This document shows positions 14,650-23,241 of a DNA stretch of 41,944 nucleotides, piece by piece. A program made the translations under genes and the position numbers. This stretch comes from VGRW01 sp041498295 (lineage in GTDB: Bacteria; Myxococcota_A; UBA9160; SZUA-336): the NCBI GenBank assembly GCA_041498295.1, contig JBGQIB010000020.1, forward strand, positions 1-41,944, read 5' to 3'. The notes below the pieces were generated by a model. It was not told where the DNA came from, ran no database searches, and saw only the letters and a program-made list of their open reading frames with translations. Numbering within the stretch: position 1 is the stretch's first letter; the number at the start of each line of letters is the position of its first letter.

Positions 14650-15861
14650 CTATGCGGTGGCGTCCTCGCCGGCCGCTTCCTCGAGTGACATCCCGCGCGT
14701 CTCGGGCACCGCGGTGAGGAAAATCAGCGTCGCCGGAACGAACGTCACGACCGACAGCCAGCTGATCGCCGGCACCAGTCCGCCGAGTGGCTCGACGAGA
14801 AACGACAGCCCGAAGTTCGCGACGAGTCCCGCTCCCGCGACCATGAGGCCAACGACGCCGGAGAATGTCGCCCGCAGGGGCGTCGGGAAGAGCTCGCTGC
14901 CGAGCAAGCGATCCGCGACCGAGAACGCAGCGGTCGCGGCTTGGTTCACCGTGGTGAGAGCGATCAGCTCAGTCACGGCCCACGGCCCGAGCGGAATCCA
15001 GTAGAACGCGATCCCGCTCGCGACTGCGACGGCCGAGCCCCAGACGGCCGTCGGACGACGTCCCCATTCGTTCGCGAGCCACGCGCCGACGGGGTTCCCG
15101 AGCTGACCGATCCCGCCGCCGACGAAGAAGATCAGGCTGGCGGTTGCGGGCGAGAGAGCAAGTGACTTGACCATGTAGTAGAAGGGCCAGGCGGAGGTCG
15201 CGATCAGCGCGATCGGGCGGAGGGTGGCGACGAAGAGGAGGGCGATCGAGCGGCGGCGCCAGGGACCGCGGAAGAGATCACGCGTGCGCGAGGCGGCGAC
15301 GTGACCGTCGTCGCGTGCGCGCGTGAAGCGGTCGGTCTCGCCGAGCGCGCGGCGCACCGGCTCGATTGCGAGCAAGGGGAGGGCGGCGACGAGCCAGAAT
15401 CCGCGCCAACCCCAGGGCATGCTGTCGCCGAGCGCGGCAAGCCCGACGGCGAGGCCGCCGCCCGCGGCGCCCGCGAGACCGAACCAGGCTTGGCCCGCGG
15501 CGCGGCGTAACTCGGACGCGCGTTCGATCATCACGACCACGATGCCGGTGAAGAGCGCGCCCATGAGCGCGCTGACACCGATCTGTGCCACGGTGTAACT
15601 CACGATGCCGGGCGCGAGTGCGGACGCGAGCGAGAGCACGGGTAGGAGCGCGAAGCACGACACCACGAGGCGGCGCCGGCCGTGGCGGTCCGCCATCCGC
15701 GCGAGCGCCGCGCTGCCGAAGGCGCCGAGCGAGACGAAGCCAGCGATCGCCGTGATGTGCGCGTCGTCCAGCCCGAGCTCCGCCGCGAGGAACGGCGCAG
15801 TCATTCCGGGGAGCGCCTGCAGGTACGAGGCGTAGATCGTGAGCGCGAGCAAGAGCCGCAT
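14650..15861 (-). CDS. MFS transporter (sugar-porter-like signature)
   Basis: A 403-residue inner-membrane carrier with about 12 hydrophobic helices. The loop between helices 2 and 3 carries ARMADRHGRRRLVV, the D-R-x-G-R-R signature, repeated in weaker form as GAWLANEWGRRPTAV between helices 8 and 9. The chain ends PETRGMSLEEAAG, which matches the PETKG-x-x-LEE signature of sugar porters and metabolite:H+ symporters. The ATG at 15861 starts almost inside helix 1 and an in-frame stop lies 39 nt upstream, so the N-terminus is short but cannot be extended. Substrate is unknown. It converges with the prenyltransferase-cyclase gene (25 nt gap) but is not in its operon. Confidence 0.88.
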   Translation of the reverse strand: MRLLLALTIYASYLQALPGMTAPFLAAELGLDDAHITAIAGFVSLGAFGSAALARMADRHGRRRLVVSCFALLPVLSLASALAPGIVSYTVAQIGVSALMGALFTGIVVVMIERASELRRAAGQAWFGLAGAAGGGLAVGLAALGDSMPWGWRGFWLVAALPLLAIEPVRRALGETDRFTRARDDGHVAASRTRDLFRGPWRRRSIALLFVATLRPIALIATSAWPFYYMVKSLALSPATASLIFFVGGGIGQLGNPVGAWLANEWGRRPTAVWGSAVAVASGIAFYWIPLGPWAVTELIALTTVNQAATAAFSVADRLLGSELFPTPLRATFSGVVGLMVAGAGLVANFGLSFLVEPLGGLVPAISWLSVVTFVPATLIFLTAVPETRGMSLEEAAGEDATA

Positions 15862-16059
15862 CGGGCAGCGAGGGTCGCGGGCGGCCGCCGCCGGTCAATA
15901 GCGAGGGTTGATTCGGGACGATCCGACTCGCCAGGGAGACGGGAAGGCTCAGTCCGCGGGCAGCGTGTCACATCGCGCCCGGCGAGCGATTCGGGATGCG
16001 AGGCGCACGCGGCACATTCGTTGCAGACCCATCAACCAACGCAACCAAGGGAGGCAGTG

Positions 16060-16545
16060 ATGACCATCGCGGATGTGATGACCAAAGACGTGGCGACCTG
16101 CGCCCCGGACCAAATGCTCAAAGAAGCCGCGCGAATCATGTGGGAGCGAGATTGCGGGATTGTTCCGATCGTGCTTAGCAGCGATGACCGCCAGGTCGTG
16201 GGCGTCATCACCGATCGCGACGTTTGCATGGCTGCGTACACGAAGGGCCGATCCCTCGCGGAAATCTCGATCGGAGAGGTCATGTCGACGAAGGTTGCTT
16301 CGTGCACGGCGGGGGACGACGCCTCGGCCGCCGAAGCGACCATGCAGCGCGCCCAGGTGCACCGTCTGCCGGTAGTCGACGACTCGGAGCAACTTGTCGG
16401 CATCGTCTCGCTGACCGACATCGCACGAGCATCGATGCGCCGATCTCGAAACGCCAAGTCGGATGTCTCCCCGCTCGAGGTGGGCGAGACGCTCGCCGCG
16501 ATCCGCCGGCCTCGACAGCTAGGGCCCGTCGCAGCCGGCGCTTAG
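16060..16545 (+). CDS. Tandem CBS-domain protein
   Basis: A 161-residue protein made of two CBS motifs that together form one Bateman module. The first is IADVMTKDVATCAPDQMLKEAARIMWERDCGIVPIV with VVGVITDRDVCM; the second is GEVMSTKVASCTAGDDASAAEATMQRAQVHRLPVVDD with LVGIVSLTDIA. The start is fixed by AAGGGAGG five nt before the ATG at 16060. Such stand-alone modules bind adenine nucleotides or S-adenosyl compounds and act as energy or redox sensors. The next gene, 39 nt downstream, is a PCMT-esterase fusion; both are stress-type genes and may be cotranscribed. The C-terminal 25 residues (RRPRQLGPVAAGA) are unstructured. Confidence 0.9.
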   Translation: MTIADVMTKDVATCAPDQMLKEAARIMWERDCGIVPIVLSSDDRQVVGVITDRDVCMAAYTKGRSLAEISIGEVMSTKVASCTAGDDASAAEATMQRAQVHRLPVVDDSEQLVGIVSLTDIARASMRRSRNAKSDVSPLEVGETLAAIRRPRQLGPVAAGA

Positions 16546-16584
16546 CCGCTCAATCGCGAGCGGTCACTGTGCGAGGGTGACAGG

Positions 16585-18570
16585 ATGAGCGAGAGTCACT
16601 ACGAGCTCCAGCGGCGCAGGATGGTGGAAGAGCAGATTGCTGCGCGCGGCGTTCGCTCGGCCGGCGTCCTTGCGGCGATGGCGAAGGTGCGCCGAGAGGG
16701 CTATGTGCCGTCCTATCTCGGCGAGTTCGCCTACGACGACACGCCCCTCCCGATCGAGGAAGAGCAGACTATCTCGCAGCCGTACATCGTCGCTTACATG
16801 ATCGAAGCGCTGCAGCTCGAAGGCGGCGAGCGAGTCCTCGAGATCGGCACAGGGTCCGGCTACGCGGCGGCCGTGCTCGCGGAGATCGCCCGCGAGGTCT
16901 ACACGATCGAGCGTCACGCCGGCCTGGCGCGGAGCGCCGAGCGCCGTCTGCTCGCCGACGGGTATCGGAACGTCCACGTCCGAACCGGCGACGGCACGCG
17001 CGGCTGGTCGGCGGCCGCCCCCTTCGATGCGATCGTCGTCGCCGCCGGCGGCCCGAAGGTGCCGGAGGCGCTCCGTGAGCAGCTCGCGATCGGCGGACGG
17101 CTCGTGATTCCGGTCGGATCGCATGTCGGTCAGCAGACACTTCGCCGCGTCACCCGTACGGCCGAGCACGAGTACCAGGACGAGGAGCTGGCCGAGGTGC
17201 GCTTCGTTCCGCTCGTCGGAGCGGAAGGCTGGCAAGCTCCTCCAGTGCCCGCCGCGAGACGCGCCGGGGCGATCGCGCCGCTGGCGCAACGAGTGGCGCG
17301 CGCGGCGGAGCGGTTCGAGAACGCCGGCGACGCGGATCTCGGGCCGCTTCTCGGGCGCATCGGCGATGCGCGTGTCGTTCTGCTCGGCGAGGCCAGCCAC
17401 GGGACTTCCGAGTTCTACTCGATGCGCGCCCGCATCACGGAGGAGTTGATTCGCCGCAAATCGTTCGATGTCGTTGCGGTCGAGGCCGACTGGCCCGATG
17501 CCGCGCGCGTGGATCAGTACGCGAGGCAGCTCGACGCGCCGCCCAGTGAGTGGCGAGCGTTTGCGCGGTTTCCGACTTGGATGTGGCGCAACCGCGAATT
17601 CGCCGGCTTCGTCGAGAGGCTGCGCGATCAGAACTCGGCGCGGCCGCGAGAGCGCCGCGTCCGCTTCGCGGGCCTCGACCTCTACTCGATGTACACCTCC
17701 ATCGCCGAAGTGCTGCGCTATCTCGACAGTGTCGACCCGGTAACGGCGCGAGTGGCGCGCGAGCGGTACGGCTGTCTCACTCCCTGGCAGAGCGATCCCG
17801 CCGCCTACGGGCGAGCCGCGCTCACCGCCAAGTACCGATCGTGCGAGCGCGAGGTCGTTCGCATGCTCGACGATCTGCTCGCGAAACGGCTCGAGTCGTC
17901 GCGCGCGCTGGACGACGGATTCTTCGACGCGGTGCAGAACGCGCGCTTGGTCGCCGACGCCGAGGCGTACTTCCGAGCCATGTACTACGGTGCTCACGAG
18001 TCCTGGAACCAGCGCGACAAGCACATGTTCGCGACGCTGCAGGCGCTCCTGGAGCAGGGCGGTCCGAACTCGCGCGCCGTCGTTTGGGAGCACAACTCTC
18101 ACGTCGGGGACGCCCGCGCGACGGAGATGTCCGCACGCGGCGAGTTGAACATCGGCGAGCTGTGCCGCCGACACTTCGGAGACGCCATCTACAGCGTCGG
18201 ATTCGGAACCGACCACGGAACCGTTGCGGCTGCGTCGTATTGGGATGGCCCGATGGAGGTAAAGACGGTCCGACCGGCGCTCGAGAAGAGCTACGAGGCG
18301 CTCTGTCACGACTCGGGCGCGCCGGCGTTTCTGTTGCCGCTGCGCCGCGGGAGTGACCCAGAGCTGCGCCGCGAGCTCTGCGAGCCGCGCCTCGAGCGCG
18401 CCATCGGGGTGATCTATCGGCCCGAGACGGAGCTCGCGAGTCACTACTTTCAGGCTGTGCTCCCCGAGCAGTTCGACGAGTACGTCTGGTTCGACCGAAC
18501 GGAGGCCGTACAACCGCTCGCCGCGCGACAGATCGACGGTCTGCCAGACACGTATCCCTTCGGCCTCTAG
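16585..18570 (+). CDS. Fusion of protein-L-isoaspartate O-methyltransferase and erythromycin esterase-like domain
   Basis: A 661-residue two-domain protein. Residues 1-215 are a complete PCMT: RRRMVEEQIAARGVRSAGVL, DTPLPIEEEQTISQPYIVAYM (the substrate loop) and the SAM motif VLEIGTGSGYAAAVLAE (84-100), closing with RFVPLVGAEGW. PCMT repairs isoaspartate in damaged proteins. Residues about 240-655 are an erythromycin esterase (EreA/SuccinoglycanBP-type) domain: VVLLGEASHGTSEFYSMRA with the active-site His, VAVEADWPDAARVDQY, ARFPTWMWRN, WEHNSHVGDARAT and SVGFGTDHGTV. The linker is short and Pro/Ala-rich (APPVPAARRAG). Related fusions are known to me in other proteobacteria, so it is unusual rather than new. 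No signal peptide. The Ere domain need not act on macrolides; many relatives are uncharacterised hydrolases. Confidence 0.92.
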   Translation: MSESHYELQRRRMVEEQIAARGVRSAGVLAAMAKVRREGYVPSYLGEFAYDDTPLPIEEEQTISQPYIVAYMIEALQLEGGERVLEIGTGSGYAAAVLAEIAREVYTIERHAGLARSAERRLLADGYRNVHVRTGDGTRGWSAAAPFDAIVVAAGGPKVPEALREQLAIGGRLVIPVGSHVGQQTLRRVTRTAEHEYQDEELAEVRFVPLVGAEGWQAPPVPAARRAGAIAPLAQRVARAAERFENAGDADLGPLLGRIGDARVVLLGEASHGTSEFYSMRARITEELIRRKSFDVVAVEADWPDAARVDQYARQLDAPPSEWRAFARFPTWMWRNREFAGFVERLRDQNSARPRERRVRFAGLDLYSMYTSIAEVLRYLDSVDPVTARVARERYGCLTPWQSDPAAYGRAALTAKYRSCEREVVRMLDDLLAKRLESSRALDDGFFDAVQNARLVADAEAYFRAMYYGAHESWNQRDKHMFATLQALLEQGGPNSRAVVWEHNSHVGDARATEMSARGELNIGELCRRHFGDAIYSVGFGTDHGTVAAASYWDGPMEVKTVRPALEKSYEALCHDSGAPAFLLPLRRGSDPELRRELCEPRLERAIGVIYRPETELASHYFQAVLPEQFDEYVWFDRTEAVQPLAARQIDGLPDTYPFGL

Positions 18571-18618
18571 CCGGCAGCTCGCACGCAGCTCTGCGGCGAC
18601 GCCGCTCACGCCCGGGAC

Positions 18619-20679
18619 ATGCGATATTGGGTGCGATGGGGAAGTCGAACTGCGGAGATGACGCTGGGGCGCCAAGACCATAGGCCCTCGAGAGTCGCCC
18701 GCCTCGCGTTGGCGCTATGCGCCGCGTTCGCGGGACTGGTCGCGACGCCCGCAGACGCCGCGGCGGCGCACGTCTTTGTCCAGAAGCGCGACCGCGAGAT
18801 AAGCTCGGGCGCGAGCGTGAGCGTCGACTTCGGCCGCGCCAACAAGTCGGGCAACGTGATCGTCGTCTACGTCGCTTGGGACAACGGCGGCGCGGTCTCG
18901 CTGGCGGACACCAATGGGAACGCCTACGTGAGTGCCGTCGGCCCCACTCCATCGGGTGATGGCTCGGTACACGCGCAGGTCTTCTACGCGCGCGACATCG
19001 AGGGCGGGAAGAACGCCGTCACGGCGAGCTTCGCGACGCCGATCTCCGCGCACGCGGCGCTGTACATCCACGAATACACGCGGCTCGGTCGCATGGTGCC
19101 GTTCGATGCGGCGGTGGCGGCGTCGGGAACCTTGGCTGACATGGACAGCGGATCCGTCACGACCCGCAGCTCGAGTGAGTTCCTGTTCGTGGGCGCCGCA
19201 TCCAACGGGCCATCGATCAAGCGACTGACTCGCGGATTCAAGAAGCGGACTCACCGGGGCGGCGAACTGACCGCAGAAGGGTTTGGGCCAGCAGCGGGCT
19301 CCTATCAGGTCACTGCGTCGCAATCGGGGACGGGCTGGGTCCTGCAGCTCGCGGCGTTCCAATACCTCGGCCCCACGCCAGCGAGCGCGAGGTTTCCCGC
19401 CGGGGTCAGCGACAGCGGCCGCTACCTGGTCGACCAGAGCGGCGATCCGTTCCTGATCACGGGCGACTCGCCCCAAGCGCTGATGGTCAATCTCTCCGAG
19501 TCCCAGGCCAACGCCTTCTTCGCCAACCGTCAGAAGCGAGGCTTCAACACGCTCTGGGTCAACCTGCTCTGCGGCACTTACACGGGGGGACGCGGCGACG
19601 CCAGCACGTTCGACGGAATCCGTCCCTTCACGAACTACTCCAACCCCTCCAATCCCGACCTTTCGACTCCGAACGAGGAATACTTCTCGCGCGTCGATGA
19701 CATTCTCCGTTTGGCGGCGCAGCGCGGAATCACCGTGCTGCTCGATCCCGCCGAGACCGGGAGCTTTAGCGACATCATCAAGAACCAGGCCGTCGGCGCC
19801 GCGCGTGGCTACGGCCGCTATCTCGGGAATCGCTACCAAGGCTTCGACAACATCATCTGGATGAGCGGGAATGACTTCGAGCCGCAGAACGGTGACGACT
19901 ATGACGCGGCCGCCGAGGCAGTCGCGCTCGGCATCCAGGACTTCGATCACCAGCACATCCACACGGTGGAGGTGCACGGCAGCTCGCTCGACGATCCGAC
20001 CTGGGCGCCGATCGTCCAGCTGAACGCGAGTTACACCTACCACGCGACCTACGCGCAGGTGCTGAGCGACTACAACCGCAATCCCTTGCCGCCGAATCCC
20101 TTGCCCACCTTTCTGGTCGAGGCGAACTACGAGTTCGAGAACCAAGCCGCGGTCCCAAACGGGACGGAGATCCTGCGCCGCCAGGCGTACTGGGCGCTGT
20201 TGAGCGGAGCGGCCGGTCAGCTCTACGGGAACAAGTACACTTGGCCCATGGTTCCTGGGTGGCAGAGTCACTTCGATACGCCGGGCGCGGTCCAGATGGG
20301 CTACGTGAGGCGCCTCTTCGAGTCTCTGCCGTGGTACGACCTGGTCCCCGATCAGACTCACATGGTCGTCACCGTGGGCTTCGGCACCTTCTCGGACCTC
20401 GCTCTCGTCGGCGAGAGCGACTACGTGACCGCCGCTCGCACGCCAGACGGGTCACTCGTCGTCGCCTATCTGCCGACCATGCCGACGGAGGGGCACATCA
20501 CCGTCGACATGACCCAGCTCTCGGCGCCCGCGAGCGCGTCATGGTACGACCCGAGCACAGGGAAGTTCAGCGCCATCGCCGGCGCTCCGTTCCAGAACAC
20601 GGCCTCGCACGACTTCACGCCCCCCGGGCCAAACCGCGACGGCGACGACGACTGGGTGCTGGTGCTCCAAGCAAACTGA
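18619..20679 (+). CDS. Secreted DUF4038 (GH140-like) glycoside hydrolase-type protein
   Basis: A 686-residue exported protein; if the ATG at 18658 is used, it is 673. The second start gives a cleaner signal peptide (RLALALCAAFAGLVATPADAAA). Residues about 50-250 form an all-beta N-terminal domain (NVIVVYVAWDNGGAVSLADTNG, ALYIHEYTRLG). Residues about 255-590 match the DUF4038 TIM barrel: GRYLVDQSGDPFLITGDSPQ, GFNTLWVNLLCG, RGITVLLDPAETGS, NIIWMSGNDFEPQNGDD (candidate acidic residue), and FLVEANYEFEN (second candidate acid) followed by WALLSGAAGQLYGNKYTW. The C-terminal WYDPSTGKFSAIAG to DWVLVLQ segment is the beta domain labelled putative collagen-binding. DUF4038 members include apiosidases (GH140). 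Likely acts outside the cytoplasm on polysaccharide; the sugar is unknown. Confidence 0.82.
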   Translation: MRYWVRWGSRTAEMTLGRQDHRPSRVARLALALCAAFAGLVATPADAAAAHVFVQKRDREISSGASVSVDFGRANKSGNVIVVYVAWDNGGAVSLADTNGNAYVSAVGPTPSGDGSVHAQVFYARDIEGGKNAVTASFATPISAHAALYIHEYTRLGRMVPFDAAVAASGTLADMDSGSVTTRSSSEFLFVGAASNGPSIKRLTRGFKKRTHRGGELTAEGFGPAAGSYQVTASQSGTGWVLQLAAFQYLGPTPASARFPAGVSDSGRYLVDQSGDPFLITGDSPQALMVNLSESQANAFFANRQKRGFNTLWVNLLCGTYTGGRGDASTFDGIRPFTNYSNPSNPDLSTPNEEYFSRVDDILRLAAQRGITVLLDPAETGSFSDIIKNQAVGAARGYGRYLGNRYQGFDNIIWMSGNDFEPQNGDDYDAAAEAVALGIQDFDHQHIHTVEVHGSSLDDPTWAPIVQLNASYTYHATYAQVLSDYNRNPLPPNPLPTFLVEANYEFENQAAVPNGTEILRRQAYWALLSGAAGQLYGNKYTWPMVPGWQSHFDTPGAVQMGYVRRLFESLPWYDLVPDQTHMVVTVGFGTFSDLALVGESDYVTAARTPDGSLVVAYLPTMPTEGHITVDMTQLSAPASASWYDPSTGKFSAIAGAPFQNTASHDFTPPGPNRDGDDDWVLVLQAN

Positions 20680-20700
20680 GTCCCAGAGCGGACCTCTGCC

Positions 20701-21135
20701 TCAGCCCCAGCGGTGCAGGAGGTGACCGTCGCCTACGAGATACCGCACCACGTCGATCGCATCGATCGCGAGCGAGATCCCGGCGATCACGAGGTACACG
20801 TGCACGTACTTGCCGAATAGCGACGCGCTGCCGATCGCTCGGCGCCGCGACAACACCCAGAGGTAGGCGGGAGTCCAGAACACCAGATGCGCCAGCCCCA
20901 GCAGCCGCGTGTACCCCACCTGGCCGTAGAGCCAAGTCATCAGCACCGCGGCCGCCAGGAAGCTCGCGAGGATCGCGATCGGCTCGACGCGCATCCGCCA
21001 GCGGCCCGCGTCGCGCGCGACCACGAAGAGCACGGAGGCGAGATGCGTCACGACCAGGACGACGAGCCAGCCACGGATCCAGAACGGCTCCGTCCCCATG
21101 GCCTCGACGAGGGTCGGGGGCATCGATGGGTCCAT
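20701..21135 (-). CDS. Hypothetical integral membrane protein, 144 aa
   Basis: A short polytopic protein from the ATG at 21135, preceded by TGGAGGC. Four hydrophobic helices are visible: WLVVLVVTHLASVLFVVA, AILASFLAAAVLMTWLYG, LGLAHLVFWTPAYLWVL, and YVHVYLVIAGISLAIDAIDVVRYL. Two charged loops separate them (RDAGRWRMRVEP, SRRRAIGSASLFGK). I do not recognise a family. The upstream in-frame start at 21168 would add an unlikely N-terminus. It is divergent from the ABC/copper operon, with 120 bp between, and convergent with the DUF4038 gene. Confidence 0.65.
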   Translation of the reverse strand: MDPSMPPTLVEAMGTEPFWIRGWLVVLVVTHLASVLFVVARDAGRWRMRVEPIAILASFLAAAVLMTWLYGQVGYTRLLGLAHLVFWTPAYLWVLSRRRAIGSASLFGKYVHVYLVIAGISLAIDAIDVVRYLVGDGHLLHRWG

Positions 21136-21255
21136 GCGTGCCTCCAGGCGAAGCCTACCACTCGGCACGCGGAGTCAGTGCGCTCGATCTTCGGTTAGAA
21201 TTCGTGTCGCTTGGACGGTACGCCGGCGGGGGTGGCATTGGATCGAGTGGGCGAG

Positions 21256-22266
21256 ATGGAGCTCTGGCTGAACCGACGCCAGGTTCTCAAGGGTGCCGTC
21301 GCAACCGCGGTTTCTCTGGGCGCGCTCGCTTGCTCGAGCTCCAAAGAGGAGGGCAGAGCCGCCGCCGAGACGCTCGTCGTCGGCGGGCTCCCGGTCACGT
21401 GCAATCTCACGCTGCCGATCGCGTGCGTCGCGGCCGGCGGCGGCCGCTACGAATACAGCAAGTACAGCGGCTGGCCGGAGATCAAGGAATCGCTGATGGC
21501 GGGGCGGATCGAGGCGGCGTACATGCTGGCGCCGCTCGTGATGGATCTCGCGGACAAGAAGATCCCGGTGAAGATCGTGTCACTCGGGCATCGCTCGGGC
21601 GCCGTGATCATGGTGCGCAGTGACTCGCCGTACCAGCACTTCAAGCAGCTCGTCGGGAAGCGCATCGCGATCCCGAGTCGCTTCGCGGTCGACTTTCTCT
21701 TCCTGCGCAAGATGCTCGCGCAGGAGAGCATGGCGGCGAGCGAGGTCGAGATCGTCGAAATGCCGCCGCCCGACATGCCGGCCGCGCTCTACGCAAACGC
21801 GGTCGATGCGTACTGCACCGGGGAGCCGTTCGGCGCCGCGGCGCAGCGCGCGGGCTACGCGCGGCCGCTGCGCATGACGCGCGACGAGTGGCCCAAGTAC
21901 ATCTGCTGCGTGCTGACGGTGCGCGAGGAGCTGATCGCCGAGAGGCGGCCGGTGGTGCAGGAGCTCGTGAATCACGTGCTGGGCGCCGGCGTGTGGCTCG
22001 ACGCCAAGCAGGCGAACCGCGACAAGGCGGTCGTGATCGCGGCGGGCCGCGGCTACTTCAATCAAGATCCGAACATCCTGAAGTTCGTGATGGAGAATCC
22101 GACCGACCGAGTCACGTACGGCGATCTGCGCATGATCCGGTCGGAGTTCGAGGAGCTGATGCAGCTCTCGATCGAGGCCGGGACGATCAAGCACCCCATC
22201 CCGTACGAGAGCTACCTGGACGAGAGCTTCGTGAGGAACGCGCAGCCGGCGGCGATCGATCTCTGA
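21256..22266 (+). CDS. ABC transporter substrate-binding lipoprotein (NitT/TauT, CmpA/NrtA-like)
   Basis: First gene of a five-gene operon. From ATG 21256 the N-terminus reads MELWLNRRQVLKGAVATAVSL then LGALAC, a lipobox with a Tat-like double Arg; an earlier in-frame start at 21211 would bury it. The mature 300 residues are a periplasmic-binding fold of the NMT1/NitT-TauT group: ETLVVGGLPVTCNLTLPIACVAAGG, EIKESLMAGRIEAAYMLAPLVMDLA, VGKRIAIPSRFAVDFLFLRK, and VDAYCTGEPFGAAAQRAGYA. Members bind nitrate, bicarbonate, alkanesulfonates, nitriles or aromatic compounds; the ligand here cannot be read. It ends 1 nt before the SCO gene. A TAGAAT hexamer at 21196-21201 resembles a -10 box, without a clear -35. 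Confidence 0.88.
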   Translation: MELWLNRRQVLKGAVATAVSLGALACSSSKEEGRAAAETLVVGGLPVTCNLTLPIACVAAGGGRYEYSKYSGWPEIKESLMAGRIEAAYMLAPLVMDLADKKIPVKIVSLGHRSGAVIMVRSDSPYQHFKQLVGKRIAIPSRFAVDFLFLRKMLAQESMAASEVEIVEMPPPDMPAALYANAVDAYCTGEPFGAAAQRAGYARPLRMTRDEWPKYICCVLTVREELIAERRPVVQELVNHVLGAGVWLDAKQANRDKAVVIAAGRGYFNQDPNILKFVMENPTDRVTYGDLRMIRSEFEELMQLSIEAGTIKHPIPYESYLDESFVRNAQPAAIDL

Positions 22267-22267
22267 G

Positions 22268-22822
22268 ATGAGGGGTCTCTTACTCGCGCTTTGTTTTCTC
22301 GCTGCAGACGAAGGGGCTCTCAAGGCCGGCACCTTCGACCCGCCTCGCGCCGCGCCGGACTTCACGCTGCGTGGCTCCGACGGCGCAGAGCTGCGCTTGA
22401 GTCACTACCGCGGAAAGGTCGTCATCCTCGGGTTCGGCTTCACCTCTTGCCCCGAGGTCTGCCCGACGACGCTCGCGACCTTGGCCCAAGCGCGCAAGAA
22501 GCTCGGTGCGCAGGCGGACGACGTCCAAGTCGTCTACGTCACGGTCGATCCCGAGCGCGACGACGTCACCCGGCTTGCGAAGTATCTCGGCAGCTTCGAT
22601 CCGACCTTCATCGGTGGAACCGGTACGGACCAGCAGCTCGCCGCCGTGCGCAAGGACTTCGGCATCAGCGCCACGCGCAAGACCTCGGGTGACAGCTACA
22701 CCTTCTCCCACTCCTCTTACACCTACCTGATCGATCGCCAGGGACTCATGCGCGCCCTCATGCCATACGGGCAGAGCCCCGACGACTACGCGCACGACGT
22801 GCGGATCTTGCTGAAGCGATGA
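22268..22822 (+). CDS. SCO1/SenC/PrrC-type copper chaperone/thiol protein
   Basis: A 184-residue thioredoxin-fold SCO protein. The short N-terminal hydrophobic stretch (GLLLALCFLAADEG) is a weak export signal. The family metal site is complete: CPEVC (Cys61, Cys65) in GFTSCPEVCPTTLATL, and His148 in YTFSHSSYTYLID. Also typical are DFTLRGSDGAELRLSHYRGKVVILGFGFTS and VVYVTVDPERDD. SCO proteins deliver copper to the CuA centre of cytochrome oxidase or act as periplasmic thiol reductases. No oxidase gene is nearby. Instead it is sandwiched between a substrate-binding protein and a cupredoxin in an ABC transporter operon, which implies copper delivery to an operon partner (inference). Its last four bases overlap the next gene (ATGA). 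Confidence 0.93.
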   Translation: MRGLLLALCFLAADEGALKAGTFDPPRAAPDFTLRGSDGAELRLSHYRGKVVILGFGFTSCPEVCPTTLATLAQARKKLGAQADDVQVVYVTVDPERDDVTRLAKYLGSFDPTFIGGTGTDQQLAAVRKDFGISATRKTSGDSYTFSHSSYTYLIDRQGLMRALMPYGQSPDDYAHDVRILLKR

Positions 22823-23241
22823 AGCTGCGAGCCCCGGCGTTGATTCTCGTCGCGAGCTGCGCCCTCGGCGCGGCCGGCTGGGCGGGACTCACTCCGATTC
22901 GCTCCGCTTCACACGAGCGGATCTTCCAGATCCCGAAGGGAACCTGGGCCCGCCGCATGGCCGGCGACAAGGTCGAGATTTTGCCGAACCAGATCCGACT
23001 CACTCTGGGCGTGCGCGACGTGCTCGTGCTCGAGAACCTGGACGACGTCCCGCAGACCTTCGGGCCGACCCTCTTGATGCCGGGCCAGAGCTTCCGGCTG
23101 CCGTTCGCGGTGGCGTCCGACTATCAGTTCGCCTGCACGGCGCACGCGAGCGGACAGATGACGATCCGCGTCGAGCCGTTCCCCGAGACTCCGTGGGCTC
23201 GACTTCGCTGGCGAATGCGGGAATTCTTGAAGGCGACATGA
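22819..23241 (+). CDS. Cupredoxin-like periplasmic protein
   Basis: A 140-residue exported protein translationally coupled to SCO by an ATGA overlap. The N-terminus is a signal peptide or anchor (ALILVASCALGAAGWAGL). The rest is a small cupredoxin-type beta-sandwich: VEILPNQIRLTLGVRDVLVLENLDDVPQTFGP and a copper loop CTAHASGQM (Cys106, His109, Met114). Most type 1 copper sites also need a first His in the N-D-D-x-x-H-x position; here that place appears to be Gln79 (VPQTF). It may therefore bind copper with a different ligand set, or a CuZ/CopC-like or non-blue site may be involved. The partner SCO protein is the likely copper source. The last four bases again overlap the permease gene. Confidence 0.75.
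   Translation: MKLRAPALILVASCALGAAGWAGLTPIRSASHERIFQIPKGTWARRMAGDKVEILPNQIRLTLGVRDVLVLENLDDVPQTFGPTLLMPGQSFRLPFAVASDYQFACTAHASGQMTIRVEPFPETPWARLRWRMREFLKAT

Noticed and set aside
16564..18681. 705-codon open frame antisense to the PCMT-Ere gene
   Set aside because: It mirrors the coding gene in a high-G+C genome, has no motif or ribosome site, and its codon pattern is the complement of a strongly motif-supported gene.
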